This document shows, piece by piece, positions 7,406-18,494 of a stretch of DNA of 21,842 nt. Below the pieces are notes generated by a model. The model was not told where the DNA came from, made no database searches, and saw only the letters and a list, made by a program, of their open reading frames with translations. This stretch comes from Pseudomonadota bacterium (GTDB taxonomy: Bacteria; Pseudomonadota; Gammaproteobacteria; Burkholderiales; Burkholderiaceae_C): contig JAEZKX010000118.1 in NCBI GenBank assembly GCA_023436025.1, forward strand, positions 1 to 21,842. Reading direction: 5' to 3'. The position numbers and the translations under genes are program-made. Each line of letters begins with the position of its first letter. Positions within the stretch are counted from its first letter, which is position 1.

Positions 7406-7774
7406 ATGAAGCTCTTCAGTTTTCCCGTTTTCGCCGTCGAGAAGGCTATCGCCAAGCGGATGCTCACGCTCGAGTCGCCGCACAAGGACTGGTTCGCGCA
7501 GCGCTGGGCCCAGAAGCCCTACCGCAAGGCCTTCGTCGAGAACAAGGCTATGCCGCTGATCACGCTGCTGGCCAAGGGCAAGACCTGGGACGAGGAAACC
7601 TTTGCTGCCGAGCTGCAGGCCTGGGACGCGCCGTTCTACCCGGCCGAAGCCGAAGTGCTGCGGCCCATCATCGAAGGCGACGGACTGCTGCAGCTGATGC
7701 AGAAGAACATGCCGCCCGAGCGCGTCCAGGCGCTACTGACCCGACTGGAACAACTGCGCCAGGCCAGCGCCTGA
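7406..7774 (+). CDS. Hypothetical protein between carA and carB
   Basis: I do not recognise this 122-aa protein. It has no signal peptide and no membrane segment. It is rich in Lys, Glu, Ala and Leu and looks fully helical. Features include a basic N-terminus (KLFSFPVFAVEKAIAKRM), an aromatic, positively charged stretch at about 25-50 (DWFAQRWAQKPYRKAF), and a C-terminal helix with RVQALLTRLEQLRQA. The ATG at 7406 is 37 bases after carA, and the stop is 21 bases before the carB ATG, so the three genes should be co-transcribed. Codon use matches the neighbouring carA and carB, so this looks like a real resident gene. No good Shine-Dalgarno sequence precedes it; a five-codon frame from ATG 7392 ends in an ATGA overlap with its start. 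Function is unknown; only the location suggests a link to carbamoyl phosphate synthesis. Confidence 0.8.
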   Translation: MKLFSFPVFAVEKAIAKRMLTLESPHKDWFAQRWAQKPYRKAFVENKAMPLITLLAKGKTWDEETFAAELQAWDAPFYPAEAEVLRPIIEGDGLLQLMQKNMPPERVQALLTRLEQLRQASA

Positions 7775-7795
7775 CGCCAAGCCACCCCCAACGCC

Positions 7796-11092
<3,297 letters not shown>

Positions 11093-11094
11093 GG

Positions 11095-11115
11095 GCCCGC
11101 GGGCGCCTTGCGGGC
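11095..11115 (+). terminator. Weak hairpin after carB
   Basis: GCCCGC (11095-11100) can pair with GCGGGC (11110-11115), and an alternative GCGCC/GGCGC pairing (11103-11107 with 11113-11117) overlaps it. There is no T-run, so terminator function is uncertain. The 283-base stretch 11093-11375 otherwise holds the greA promoter and leader hairpin; I see no supportable gene in 11120-11300. Confidence 0.3.
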
Positions 11116-11301
11116 GCGGCGGGCGGGCGCTAGAGTGCGGCCATGCCCGCCACCCGCCCAGCCTGCCATGGCTGCGTGACTGCCCGAACGCCGGGGGCTG
11201 TTCGGCCCGCTCGCGTGCCTCGGCAGCCATGAACTCTGCTGCACCGACCCCGGCCTGCTGGCGCGCAGGATCGCCGAAGCAGGCCGGGATCGGCAAGCTC
11301 C

Positions 11302-11307
11302 TATAAT
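11302..11307 (+). promoter_or_regulatory. Putative greA promoter -10 element
   Basis: TATAAT matches the sigma-70 -10 consensus perfectly and lies 69 bases before the greA ATG. The -35 region (about 11278-11285) is GC-rich and weak. A start near 11314 would place the hairpin at 11323-11350 right at the 5' end of the mRNA. Confidence 0.6.
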
Positions 11308-11322
11308 CAGGCGACACCCCAC

Positions 11323-11358
11323 AACCGCCGGGCGGCAACGTTCGGCGGTTTTGCTTTT
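11323..11358 (+). terminator. Leader terminator/attenuator upstream of greA
   Basis: AACCGCCG (11323-11330) and CGGCGGTT (11343-11350) form a perfect 8-bp GC-rich stem with a 12-base loop. The run TTTTGCTTTT (11349-11358) follows at once, so this has the form of an intrinsic terminator. It lies between the greA -10 box and the greA Shine-Dalgarno sequence (11360-11365), and so would stop transcripts of about 45 nt before the coding region. The loop contains GGCGGC, a near copy of the right arm, which offers a weak competing 4-bp hairpin (11325-11328 with 11332-11335). E. coli greA also has a leader terminator, which releases short GraL RNAs of about 40-50 nt. Confidence 0.65.
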
Positions 11359-11375
11359 CGAGGAGACACTTGTCC

Positions 11376-11852
11376 ATGGCCACCATCCCGATCACCACGC
11401 GCGGCGCCGAGAAGCTCAAGGCCGAACTGCACCGCCTGAAGACCGTCGACCGGCCCGGCGTGATCCAGGCGATTGCCGAGGCGCGCGCCCAGGGCGACCT
11501 GTCGGAGAACGCCGAGTACGACGCCGCCAAGGACCGCCAGGGCTTCATCGAAGGCCGCATCCGCGAGCTGGAAGGCAAGCTGGCCGCCGCCCAGGTCATC
11601 GATCCGGCGGCGCTGGACGCCGGCGGCAAGGTGGTGTTCGGCGCCACGGTGGAGCTGGAAGAGGAAGACAGCGGCGAGACGGTCAAGTACCAGATCGTGG
11701 GCGAGGACGAGGCCGACCTGAAGCAGGGCCTGATCAACGTCTCCAGCCCGATCGCCCGCGCATTGATCGGCAAGGAAGAGGGCGACACCGCCGAAGTGCA
11801 GGCGCCGGGCGGCACCAAGCGCTACGAGATCGTCGCCGTCCAGTACCTCTGA
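11376..11852 (+). CDS. greA: Transcript cleavage factor GreA
   Basis: GreA enters the secondary channel of backtracked RNA polymerase and stimulates cleavage of the 3' end of the nascent RNA. The 158-aa length equals E. coli GreA. The N-terminal coiled-coil domain (about 1-75) has the tip motif GDLSENAEYDAAK with acidic residues Asp41 and Glu44 that hold the catalytic Mg2+; the C-terminal globular domain (about 80-158) contains VVFGATVEL and NVSSPIARALIGKEEGD. The ATG at 11376 gives MATIPITTRGAEKL, typical of the family. A TTG six bases upstream (11370) sits only 4 bases from the AGGAG at 11361-11365 and cannot be ruled out. The stop overlaps the next gene's ATG. Confidence 0.96.
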   Translation: MATIPITTRGAEKLKAELHRLKTVDRPGVIQAIAEARAQGDLSENAEYDAAKDRQGFIEGRIRELEGKLAAAQVIDPAALDAGGKVVFGATVELEEEDSGETVKYQIVGEDEADLKQGLINVSSPIARALIGKEEGDTAEVQAPGGTKRYEIVAVQYL

Positions 11853-12277
11853 TGGCCTGGAAGGACCGGGTCCCCGTCCTGGCCGCCGCGCTGTGGTGGG
11901 GCAGCCTGTCGGCGGTGGGGTTCCTGGTGGTGCCGCTGCTGTTCCAGCACCTGGGCACGCCGGCCGAAGCCGGCCGCATGGCCGCCCGGCTGTTCTCGGC
12001 GCAGACCTATGTCGGCCTGGCCTGCGGCCTGCTGCTGCTGGTGTCGGCGCGCAGCCAGGACGACCCGCCCACCATGGCCTGGGCCGGGGGCGCCATCCTG
12101 TTCGTGGTGCTGGGGCTGCTGGCGGCGCTGCTGCTGGAGTTCGGGGTGGCTGCGCGCATCTCGGCGCGGCAGAACCTGGGCCTGTGGCACCCCATCGGCT
12201 CGGCACTGTACGCGGCCCAGTGGGCCTGCGCGCTGGTGGTGTTGTGGAAGGTGACGTCGCGGCGAGGCTCGGCCTAG
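11852..12277 (+). CDS. DUF4149-domain membrane protein
   Basis: This 141-aa integral membrane protein starts at an ATG sharing its A with the greA stop (TGATG), so it is likely translated together with greA. Four hydrophobic segments are visible: about 8-30, 51-66, 75-98 and 111-131. Features such as ALWWGSLSAVGFLVVPLLF near the N-terminus and the LGLWHPIGSALYAAQW segment fit the DUF4149 (TMEM205-like) family, often found near greA or yhbY in betaproteobacteria. No biochemical role is established for bacterial members that I can cite. It ends at TAG and is convergent with yhbY, with a hairpin between them. Confidence 0.82.
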   Translation: MAWKDRVPVLAAALWWGSLSAVGFLVVPLLFQHLGTPAEAGRMAARLFSAQTYVGLACGLLLLVSARSQDDPPTMAWAGGAILFVVLGLLAALLLEFGVAARISARQNLGLWHPIGSALYAAQWACALVVLWKVTSRRGSA

Positions 12278-12317
12278 GGGGCGGGGCTCCCAGGCCCGGG
12301 GGCGAGCTGCGCCGCGT

Positions 12318-12342
12318 GGTATGCCCGCTGCGCGGGCACACC
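12318..12342. terminator. Convergent-gene hairpin, possible bidirectional terminator
   Basis: GGTATGCCCGC (12318-12328) and GCGGGCACACC (12332-12342) form an 11-bp stem with one A-C mismatch and a three-base TGC loop. It lies between the stops of the DUF4149 gene (12277) and minus-strand yhbY (12357), where a terminator is expected for both. Neither side has a strong T-run, so efficiency is uncertain. Confidence 0.55.
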
Positions 12343-12356
12343 CTGGCGGATCGGCG

Positions 12357-12827
12357 TCAGTCCGAGCGTTTCTTCAGCGATTTCTGCTTGGGCTTGGCTT
12401 TCTTGACCATGCCGCCGGAGGTCAGGCGCTGGTTGCCCAGCACCCGCACTCGCTTGACCTCGGGGCGCTGGCCGCCGCGGCTGCTGTTCTTGATGACCTT
12501 GAATTCGCGCGGACCCGGCTTGCGGTCCTCGTCCTCCGCCTTCACCTTCTCGGGCTTGGGGCGCCACAGCACCAGCAGCTTCCCGATGTGCTGGATGGGG
12601 GCGGCATTGAGTTCGTCCGCCAGTTGCTGGTACATCGCCTCACGCGCCGTGCGGTCGTCGCCCAGCACCCGGATCTTGATCAGCCCGTGGGCGTTGAGGG
12701 CGGCATCGGCCTCCTTGCGGACGGCGGGCGTGAGGCCGTCGTTGCCGATCATGACCACCGGGTCGAGGTGATGGGCTTCAGCGCGGTGCGCCTTGCGCTC
12801 CTGGATCGTCAGTTGTATTGCGGCCAT
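12357..12827 (-). CDS. yhbY: YhbY-type RNA-binding protein (CRM domain)
   Basis: This 156-aa minus-strand protein has an N-terminal CRM (YhbY) domain at about 5-95: a GNDGLT segment (28-33) as the GxxG RNA-binding loop, then the LIKIRVLGDDRTAREAM and IGKLLVLWRPKPE strands. E. coli YhbY is a 97-aa protein that associates with pre-50S ribosomal particles. Here a basic, probably disordered tail of about 55 residues follows (about 100-156), rich in Lys/Arg and ending KKAKPKQKSLKKRSD, which probably adds RNA contacts. The ATG complement at 12825-12827 is only 20 bp from the divergent rlmE start. The pairing fits ribosome maturation, since RlmE also acts on 23S rRNA. Confidence 0.9.
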   Translation of the reverse strand: MAAIQLTIQERKAHRAEAHHLDPVVMIGNDGLTPAVRKEADAALNAHGLIKIRVLGDDRTAREAMYQQLADELNAAPIQHIGKLLVLWRPKPEKVKAEDEDRKPGPREFKVIKNSSRGGQRPEVKRVRVLGNQRLTSGGMVKKAKPKQKSLKKRSD

Positions 12828-12832
12828 GGCCC

Positions 12833-12839
12833 TATTATC
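12833..12839. promoter_or_regulatory. Overlapping divergent -10 elements for yhbY and rlmE
   Basis: On the + strand TATTAT (12833-12838) lies 9 bases before the rlmE ATG. On the minus strand GATAAT (12839 down to 12834) lies 6 bases before the yhbY ATG. Each differs from TATAAT by one base. If used, transcription would start at or within about 3 bases of each start codon, giving leaderless or near-leaderless mRNAs. No clear Shine-Dalgarno sequence exists for either gene. The -35 positions are weak on both strands. Confidence 0.5.
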
Positions 12840-12847
12840 CCAGTCAC

Positions 12848-13510
12848 ATGAAAGTGAAGACGAAAAGCAAGAAGGTCAACAAGGCGTGGCTCAACGACCA
12901 CGTCAACGACCCCTACGTGAAGCTCGCCCAGAAGGAGGGCTACCGCGCCCGCGCCGCCTACAAGCTCAAGGAAATCGACGAGCAGCTCGGCCTCATCCGG
13001 CCGGGCCAGCTGGTGGTGGACCTGGGTTCGACGCCGGGGGCCTGGAGCCAGTACGTGCGGCGCCGCCTGTCGCCGGCCGGCGCGGCCGTGGGCAGCCTGG
13101 ACGGCACCATCCTGGCCCTGGACATCCTGCCCATGGAGCCGATCGAGGGCGTGACCTTCCTGCAGGGAGACTTCCGGGAGCCGGAAGCCGCCGCCGCGCT
13201 GGAGCAGGCCCTGGCCGGCCGCAAGGCCGACACCGTGGTGTCCGACATGGCGCCCAACCTGTCGGGCATCGCCTCGGCCGACGCCGCCCGCATCGCCCAC
13301 CTGGTCGAACTGGCGGTGGAGTTCGCGCAGGCGCACCTCAAGCCCGAGGGGGCGCTGGTCTGCAAGGTGTTCCACGGCAGCGGCTACAGTCAGCTGGTCA
13401 AGCTCTTCAAGGAACATTTTCGGGTGGTGAAGCCTCTCAAACCCAAGGCCTCGCGCGACAAGTCGTCCGAGACCTTCCTCGTCGGGATCGGCCTGAAGGC
13501 GGTTCCATAG
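12848..13510 (+). CDS. rlmE: 23S rRNA (uridine-2'-O-)-methyltransferase RlmE (RrmJ/FtsJ)
   Basis: RlmE methylates U2552 (E. coli numbering) in the A-loop of 23S rRNA, a late step of 50S assembly. The 220-aa product (E. coli 209) has a Rossmann methyltransferase fold with the S-adenosylmethionine motif VVDLGSTPGAWSQYV (56-70). The K-D-K-E catalytic set is visible at Lys39 (AAYKLKEID), Asp133 (VSDMAPNLSG), Lys173 (VCKVFHG) and Glu208 (SSETFLVG). The first residues are very basic (MKVKTKSKKVNKAW), normal for the family. The ATG at 12848 was chosen because a frame opening 10 codons upstream runs into the yhbY start. The pairing of rlmE with ftsH just downstream is the same in E. coli. Confidence 0.97.
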   Translation: MKVKTKSKKVNKAWLNDHVNDPYVKLAQKEGYRARAAYKLKEIDEQLGLIRPGQLVVDLGSTPGAWSQYVRRRLSPAGAAVGSLDGTILALDILPMEPIEGVTFLQGDFREPEAAAALEQALAGRKADTVVSDMAPNLSGIASADAARIAHLVELAVEFAQAHLKPEGALVCKVFHGSGYSQLVKLFKEHFRVVKPLKPKASRDKSSETFLVGIGLKAVP

Positions 13511-13577
13511 GCTCCGTCCGGCACGATTCCTACCGCGAGTCCTATGGAGCATGTAATCGAAATGCATCGTTCCACGA

Positions 13578-13594
13578 CTTGAAACCCCTAGAAT
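13578..13594 (+). promoter_or_regulatory. Candidate ftsH promoter elements
   Basis: The 138-base gap before ftsH contains CTTGAAA (13578-13584), which matches the sigma-32 heat-shock -35 consensus, and TAGAAT (13589-13594), one base from the sigma-70 -10. The two are too close to form one promoter, and no CCCCAT-like sigma-32 -10 is seen at the right distance. FtsH is heat-inducible in E. coli, so the CTTGAAA is suggestive only. Confidence 0.35.
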
Positions 13595-13648
13595 GGGACG
13601 CAATTGGCTCGAAAGCCCATACTGGGCGCCAGTCCCCGGAGATTCAGT

Positions 13649-15556
<1,908 letters not shown>

Positions 15557-15566
15557 GGCATCCACA

Positions 15567-15659
15567 GGGGCTAGAGGCTAGAGGCTGGAGGCTGGAGGCT
15601 GGAGGCTAGAGGCTAGGGGGCGCTCCCCAGCCTCCAGCCCTAGCCTCTAGCCCCTTTTT
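15567..15659 (+). terminator. Long repeat-built intrinsic terminator after ftsH
   Basis: The left arm 15567-15581 pairs perfectly over 15 bp with 15640-15654. After a single bulged A (15582), 15583-15595 pairs over 13 bp with 15627-15639. Five T residues follow the stem (15655-15659). The left arm is made of tandem heptamers (see 15569-15617), so the hairpin can form in several shifted registers. It starts 11 bases after the ftsH stop and ends 22 bases before the folP start, so folP needs readthrough or its own promoter. Confidence 0.85.
15569..15617 (+). repeat. Tandem heptamer repeat GGCTRGA, seven units
   Basis: Read in 7-base steps from 15569, the units are GGCTAGA twice, GGCTGGA three times, GGCTAGA once, then GGCTAGG. 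Only the fifth base (A or G) and the last base of the final unit vary. Inverted, less regular copies (AGCCTCC, AGCCCT, AGCCTCT) follow at 15629-15650 and form the other arm of the terminator. The array is noncoding and lies outside both neighbouring genes. Confidence 0.92.
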
Positions 15660-15681
15660 CTTTGGGCGCACAATCCCCCTC

Positions 15682-16539
15682 ATGCACTGGCAGACGTCGC
15701 GCTACCGCATCGCCCTGGACCAGCCGCGGGTGATGGCCATCGTCAACGTCACCCCCGATTCCTTTTCCGACGGTGGGCGGCTGTTCTCCAGCACGCGCAG
15801 CACCATGGCGCACTGCGAGAAGCTGCTGGCCCACGGCGCCGACATCCTGGACATCGGTGGCGAATCCAGCCGGCCCGGCACGCCGCCGGTGCCGCTGGAG
15901 GAGGAACTGGCGCGCGTGCTGCCCATCGTGCGCGAGGCGGTGCGCCTGGGCGTGCCGGTCTCCGTCGACACCTACAAGCCCGAGGTGATGCGCCAGGTGC
16001 TCGACCTCGGCGCCGACATCGTCAACGACATCCGCGCGCTGCGGGAGCCAGGCGCCGTCGAGGCCGTGGCCGCGCATCCGCAGTGCGGCGTGTGCCTGAT
16101 GCACATGCACGGCGAGCCGCAGACCATGCAGCGAACCCCCATGGAGGGTGACGCCGTGCCGCAGGTGCTGGACTTCCTGCGCGCGCGCACGGCGCTCCTG
16201 CGCTCGCAAGGCGTCTCGGATGCGCGCATCTGCTGGGATCCCGGCATCGGCTTCGGCAAGACGGTAGGGCAGAATTTCGCCTTGCTGGCACGTCAGCGCG
16301 AACTGCTGGCCGACGGCCTGCCCTTGCTGGCGGGCTGGTCGCGCAAGTCCTCGCTGGGCGCGGCGACGGGCGAGCCCGTCAACGAGCGCATGGCGGCCAG
16401 CGTGGCCGCGGCGCTGCTGGCGGTGGAGCGCGGCGCCCGCATCGTCCGCGTGCACGACGTGCGCGAGACGGTGGCGGCATTGAAGGTCTGGAGCGCCACG
16501 CAAGCGGCCCTGCAGGGCCAGGAGGAAACGAAGGCATGA
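15682..16539 (+). CDS. folP: Dihydropteroate synthase
   Basis: FolP condenses 6-hydroxymethyl-7,8-dihydropterin pyrophosphate with p-aminobenzoate to form dihydropteroate in folate synthesis, and is the sulfonamide target. The 285-aa product is a TIM barrel of normal length. Visible signatures are VMAIVNVTPDSFSDGG (17-32), ADILDIGGESSRPG (53-66), DPGIGFGKT (about 192-200), GWSRKSSLG (about 220-228) and the C-terminal RVHDV (about 256-260). The ATG at 15682 lacks a Shine-Dalgarno sequence; a weak -10-like CACAAT (15669-15674) ends 7 bases before it, which suggests a possible leaderless start. The 3' end overlaps glmM by four bases (ATGA), so these two are co-translated. Pairing of folP with glmM after ftsH is a classic proteobacterial order. 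Confidence 0.97.
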   Translation: MHWQTSRYRIALDQPRVMAIVNVTPDSFSDGGRLFSSTRSTMAHCEKLLAHGADILDIGGESSRPGTPPVPLEEELARVLPIVREAVRLGVPVSVDTYKPEVMRQVLDLGADIVNDIRALREPGAVEAVAAHPQCGVCLMHMHGEPQTMQRTPMEGDAVPQVLDFLRARTALLRSQGVSDARICWDPGIGFGKTVGQNFALLARQRELLADGLPLLAGWSRKSSLGAATGEPVNERMAASVAAALLAVERGARIVRVHDVRETVAALKVWSATQAALQGQEETKA

Positions 16540-17870
16540 GCAGGACCTATTTCGGCACCGACGGCATCCGTGGCACGGTCGGCCAACCGCCCATCACGCC
16601 CGACTTCGTGCTGCGCCTCGCCCACGCCGTCGGCCGGGTGCTCAAGCGATCGGAGGAGCGTCCCACGGTCCTCATCGGCAAGGACACGCGCATCTCCGGC
16701 TACATGCTGGAAAGCGCGCTGGAGTCGGGCTTCAATTCGGCCGGCGTCGATGTCGTGCTGCTCGGGCCGCTGCCGACGCCCGGCGTGGCCTACCTGACGC
16801 GGGCGCAGCGCGCCAGCCTGGGCGTGGTGATCAGCGCCAGCCACAATCCCTTCGCCGACAACGGCATCAAGTTCTTCAGCGCCCAGGGCACCAAGCTGCC
16901 CGACCAGTGGGAAGCCGACGTCGAGGCGGCGCTGCTGGAGACGCCGCAATGGGCCGGCTCCGCCGATCTCGGCAAGACGCGCCGCCTGGACGACGCCGCA
17001 GGCCGCTACATCGAGTTCTGCAAGAGCACCTTCGCCAGCGACCTCACCCTCAAGGGCATGACCATCGCCGTCGACGCGGCGCACGGCGCGGCCTACCACA
17101 TCGCGCCCAAGGTGTTCCACGAACTGGGCGCCGAGGTGTTCTGCATGGGCTGCTCGCCCGACGGCCTGAACATCAACGACCAGGTCGGCGCGACCCATCC
17201 CGACGCGCTGGTGAACGCCGTCAAGGCCAACCGGGCCGACTTCGGCATCGCGCTCGATGGCGACGCCGATCGCCTGCAGATGGTCGATGCCGACGGCCGC
17301 CTGTTCAATGGCGACGAGCTGCTGTACCTGATGGTGATGGACCGCCTGGCCCAAGGCGAGCGGGTACCCGGCGCCGTCGGCACGCTGATGACGAACATGG
17401 CGGTGGAGGTGGCGCTGAAACAGCGCGACGTGGAGTTCGTGCGCGCCAAGGTCGGCGACCGCTACGTGCTGGAGGAGCTCGAAAAGCGCGGCTGGCTGCT
17501 GGGCGGCGAGGGCTCCGGCCACCTCCTGTGCCTGGACAAGCACACCACCGGCGATGGCCTCATCAGCGCGCTGCAGGTGCTCAAGGCCAGCGCGCGCAGC
17601 GGCAAGACGCTGGCGCAGCTGCTGCAGGACGTGCAGCTGTTCCCGCAGACGCTGGTCAACGTGCGCCTGCAGCCCGGACAGGACTGGAAGAAGAATGCGC
17701 AGCTGCCGGCCGCGACCGAGGCGCTGCAGCAGGAGCTGGGCGAAGCCGGCCGGGTGCTGATTCGCGCCAGCGGCACCGAGCCGCTGCTGCGCGTGATGGT
17801 GGAAGCACGCGACGCCGAGGTCGCGCGCCGCGGGGCGCAGCGCCTGGCCGACGTGGTGCGGGCCGGCTGA
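16536..17870 (+). CDS. glmM: Phosphoglucosamine mutase GlmM
   Basis: GlmM interconverts glucosamine-6-phosphate and glucosamine-1-phosphate, a step toward UDP-GlcNAc for peptidoglycan and for LpxA. The 444-aa protein (E. coli 445) shows the alpha-D-phosphohexomutase domains: FGTDGIRG at the N-terminus (6-13), the phosphoserine loop ISASHNP with catalytic Ser102, the metal-binding loop DGDADR (241-246, Asp241/243/245), the sugar-binding GGEGSGH (about 325-331), and the C-terminal phosphate-binding RASGTEPLLRVMVE (about 410-423). The ATG at 16536 overlaps the folP stop by four bases, and AGGAGG upstream at 16520-16525 can serve as a Shine-Dalgarno sequence. Its stop overlaps the next ATG. Its product pathway supplies the substrate of the lipid A enzymes at the left of the window. 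Confidence 0.97.
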   Translation: MSRTYFGTDGIRGTVGQPPITPDFVLRLAHAVGRVLKRSEERPTVLIGKDTRISGYMLESALESGFNSAGVDVVLLGPLPTPGVAYLTRAQRASLGVVISASHNPFADNGIKFFSAQGTKLPDQWEADVEAALLETPQWAGSADLGKTRRLDDAAGRYIEFCKSTFASDLTLKGMTIAVDAAHGAAYHIAPKVFHELGAEVFCMGCSPDGLNINDQVGATHPDALVNAVKANRADFGIALDGDADRLQMVDADGRLFNGDELLYLMVMDRLAQGERVPGAVGTLMTNMAVEVALKQRDVEFVRAKVGDRYVLEELEKRGWLLGGEGSGHLLCLDKHTTGDGLISALQVLKASARSGKTLAQLLQDVQLFPQTLVNVRLQPGQDWKKNAQLPAATEALQQELGEAGRVLIRASGTEPLLRVMVEARDAEVARRGAQRLADVVRAG

Positions 17871-18409
17871 TGGCCAGCGTCGTCGCCGTCCATCGCAGCA
17901 GCAGCCACAGCTTCAGCAAGCACACCGAGGACGCGATCACGCTGCTGGCGGGCCTGGGCGTCGAGGGCGACGCTCATGCCGGCCGCACGGTGAAGCACCG
18001 TTCGCGCGTCGCCCGCAACCCCGGGGCGCCCAACCTGCGCCAGGTGCACCTGCTGCATGCCGAACTGTTCGACGAGCTGGTGGGCCGCGACCATGCGGTG
18101 TTCCCCGGCGACCTCGGCGAGAACATCACCACCCGCGGCCTCGACCTGCTGGCGCTGCCGACGGGAACGCGCCTGCGCCTGGGCGCGCAGGCGGAGGTGG
18201 AGCTCACCGGCCTGCGCAACCCCTGCAGCCAGATCGACCGCTTCCAGCCCGGCCTGACTGCCGCCGTGCTCGATCGCGATGCGCAGGGCGCGCTGGCGCG
18301 CAAGGCCGGCGTGATGGCCATCGTGCTGGTCGGTGGCGAAGTGCGCGCCGGCGACGCCATCGTGGTGCAGCCGCCACCCGGGCCCCACCGTTCGCTCCAG
18401 CCCGTGTAG
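17870..18409 (+). CDS. MOSC domain-containing protein
   Basis: This 179-aa protein starts at an ATG sharing one base with the glmM stop (TGATG). It is a single MOSC (MOCO sulfurase C-terminal) domain. Features are GVEGDAHAGRTVKHRSR (30-46), RQVHLLHAELFDEL (57-70), FPGDLGENITTRGLDL (78-93) and RNPCSQIDRFQPGL (116-129), with Cys119 at the conserved sulfur-carrying or metal-binding position. MOSC proteins are linked to molybdenum cofactor or sulfur transfer; YiiM and YcbX reduce N-hydroxylated compounds in E. coli. This one is a short stand-alone version, and its substrate cannot be told from the sequence. Its tight coupling to glmM looks like operon packing, with no obvious functional link. Confidence 0.87.
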   Translation: MASVVAVHRSSSHSFSKHTEDAITLLAGLGVEGDAHAGRTVKHRSRVARNPGAPNLRQVHLLHAELFDELVGRDHAVFPGDLGENITTRGLDLLALPTGTRLRLGAQAEVELTGLRNPCSQIDRFQPGLTAAVLDRDAQGALARKAGVMAIVLVGGEVRAGDAIVVQPPPGPHRSLQPV

Positions 18410-18426
18410 CCTCCCGTCGCCGCCAC

Positions 18427-18442
18427 GTGGCTTGCAGGCCAC
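18427..18442 (+). terminator. Short hairpin after the MOSC gene
   Basis: GTGGCT (18427-18432) can pair with GGCCAC (18437-18442), including one T-G wobble, around a TGCA loop. It lies 17 bases after the MOSC stop. There is no T-run, so terminator function is only a possibility. Confidence 0.3.
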
Positions 18443-18481
18443 AGAAGCCGCATGCCTATGGGCAAGGGCGGCGCCAGCCTC

Positions 18482-18487
18482 TAAATT
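18482..18487 (+). promoter_or_regulatory. -10-like element directly before the 157-aa gene
   Basis: TAAATT (18482-18487) ends 7 bases before the ATG at 18495. It matches four of six bases of the -10 consensus. If it is the promoter, the mRNA would start at or next to the start codon. No Shine-Dalgarno sequence is present. Confidence 0.4.
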
Positions 18488-18494
18488 GGGCCGC

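Noticed and set aside
7392..7409. Five-codon frame overlapping the start of the 122-aa gene by ATGA
   Set aside because: Too short to separate from chance, with no Shine-Dalgarno sequence; mentioned only in the gene entry.
11351..11852. An extension of the DUF4149 gene upstream through greA
   Set aside because: The frame is open but antiphase to conserved greA. The membrane protein begins naturally at the ATG overlapping the greA stop.
13578..13606. A full sigma-32 heat-shock promoter for ftsH
   Set aside because: CTTGAAA matches the -35, but no CCCCAT-like -10 lies 13-15 bases downstream, so it is listed only as a weak element.
15569..15650. CRISPR array or REP element at the heptamer repeats
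   Set aside because: Units are contiguous 7-mers without spacers, and the inverted partner plus T-run explains them as a terminator. REP family status needs a genome search.
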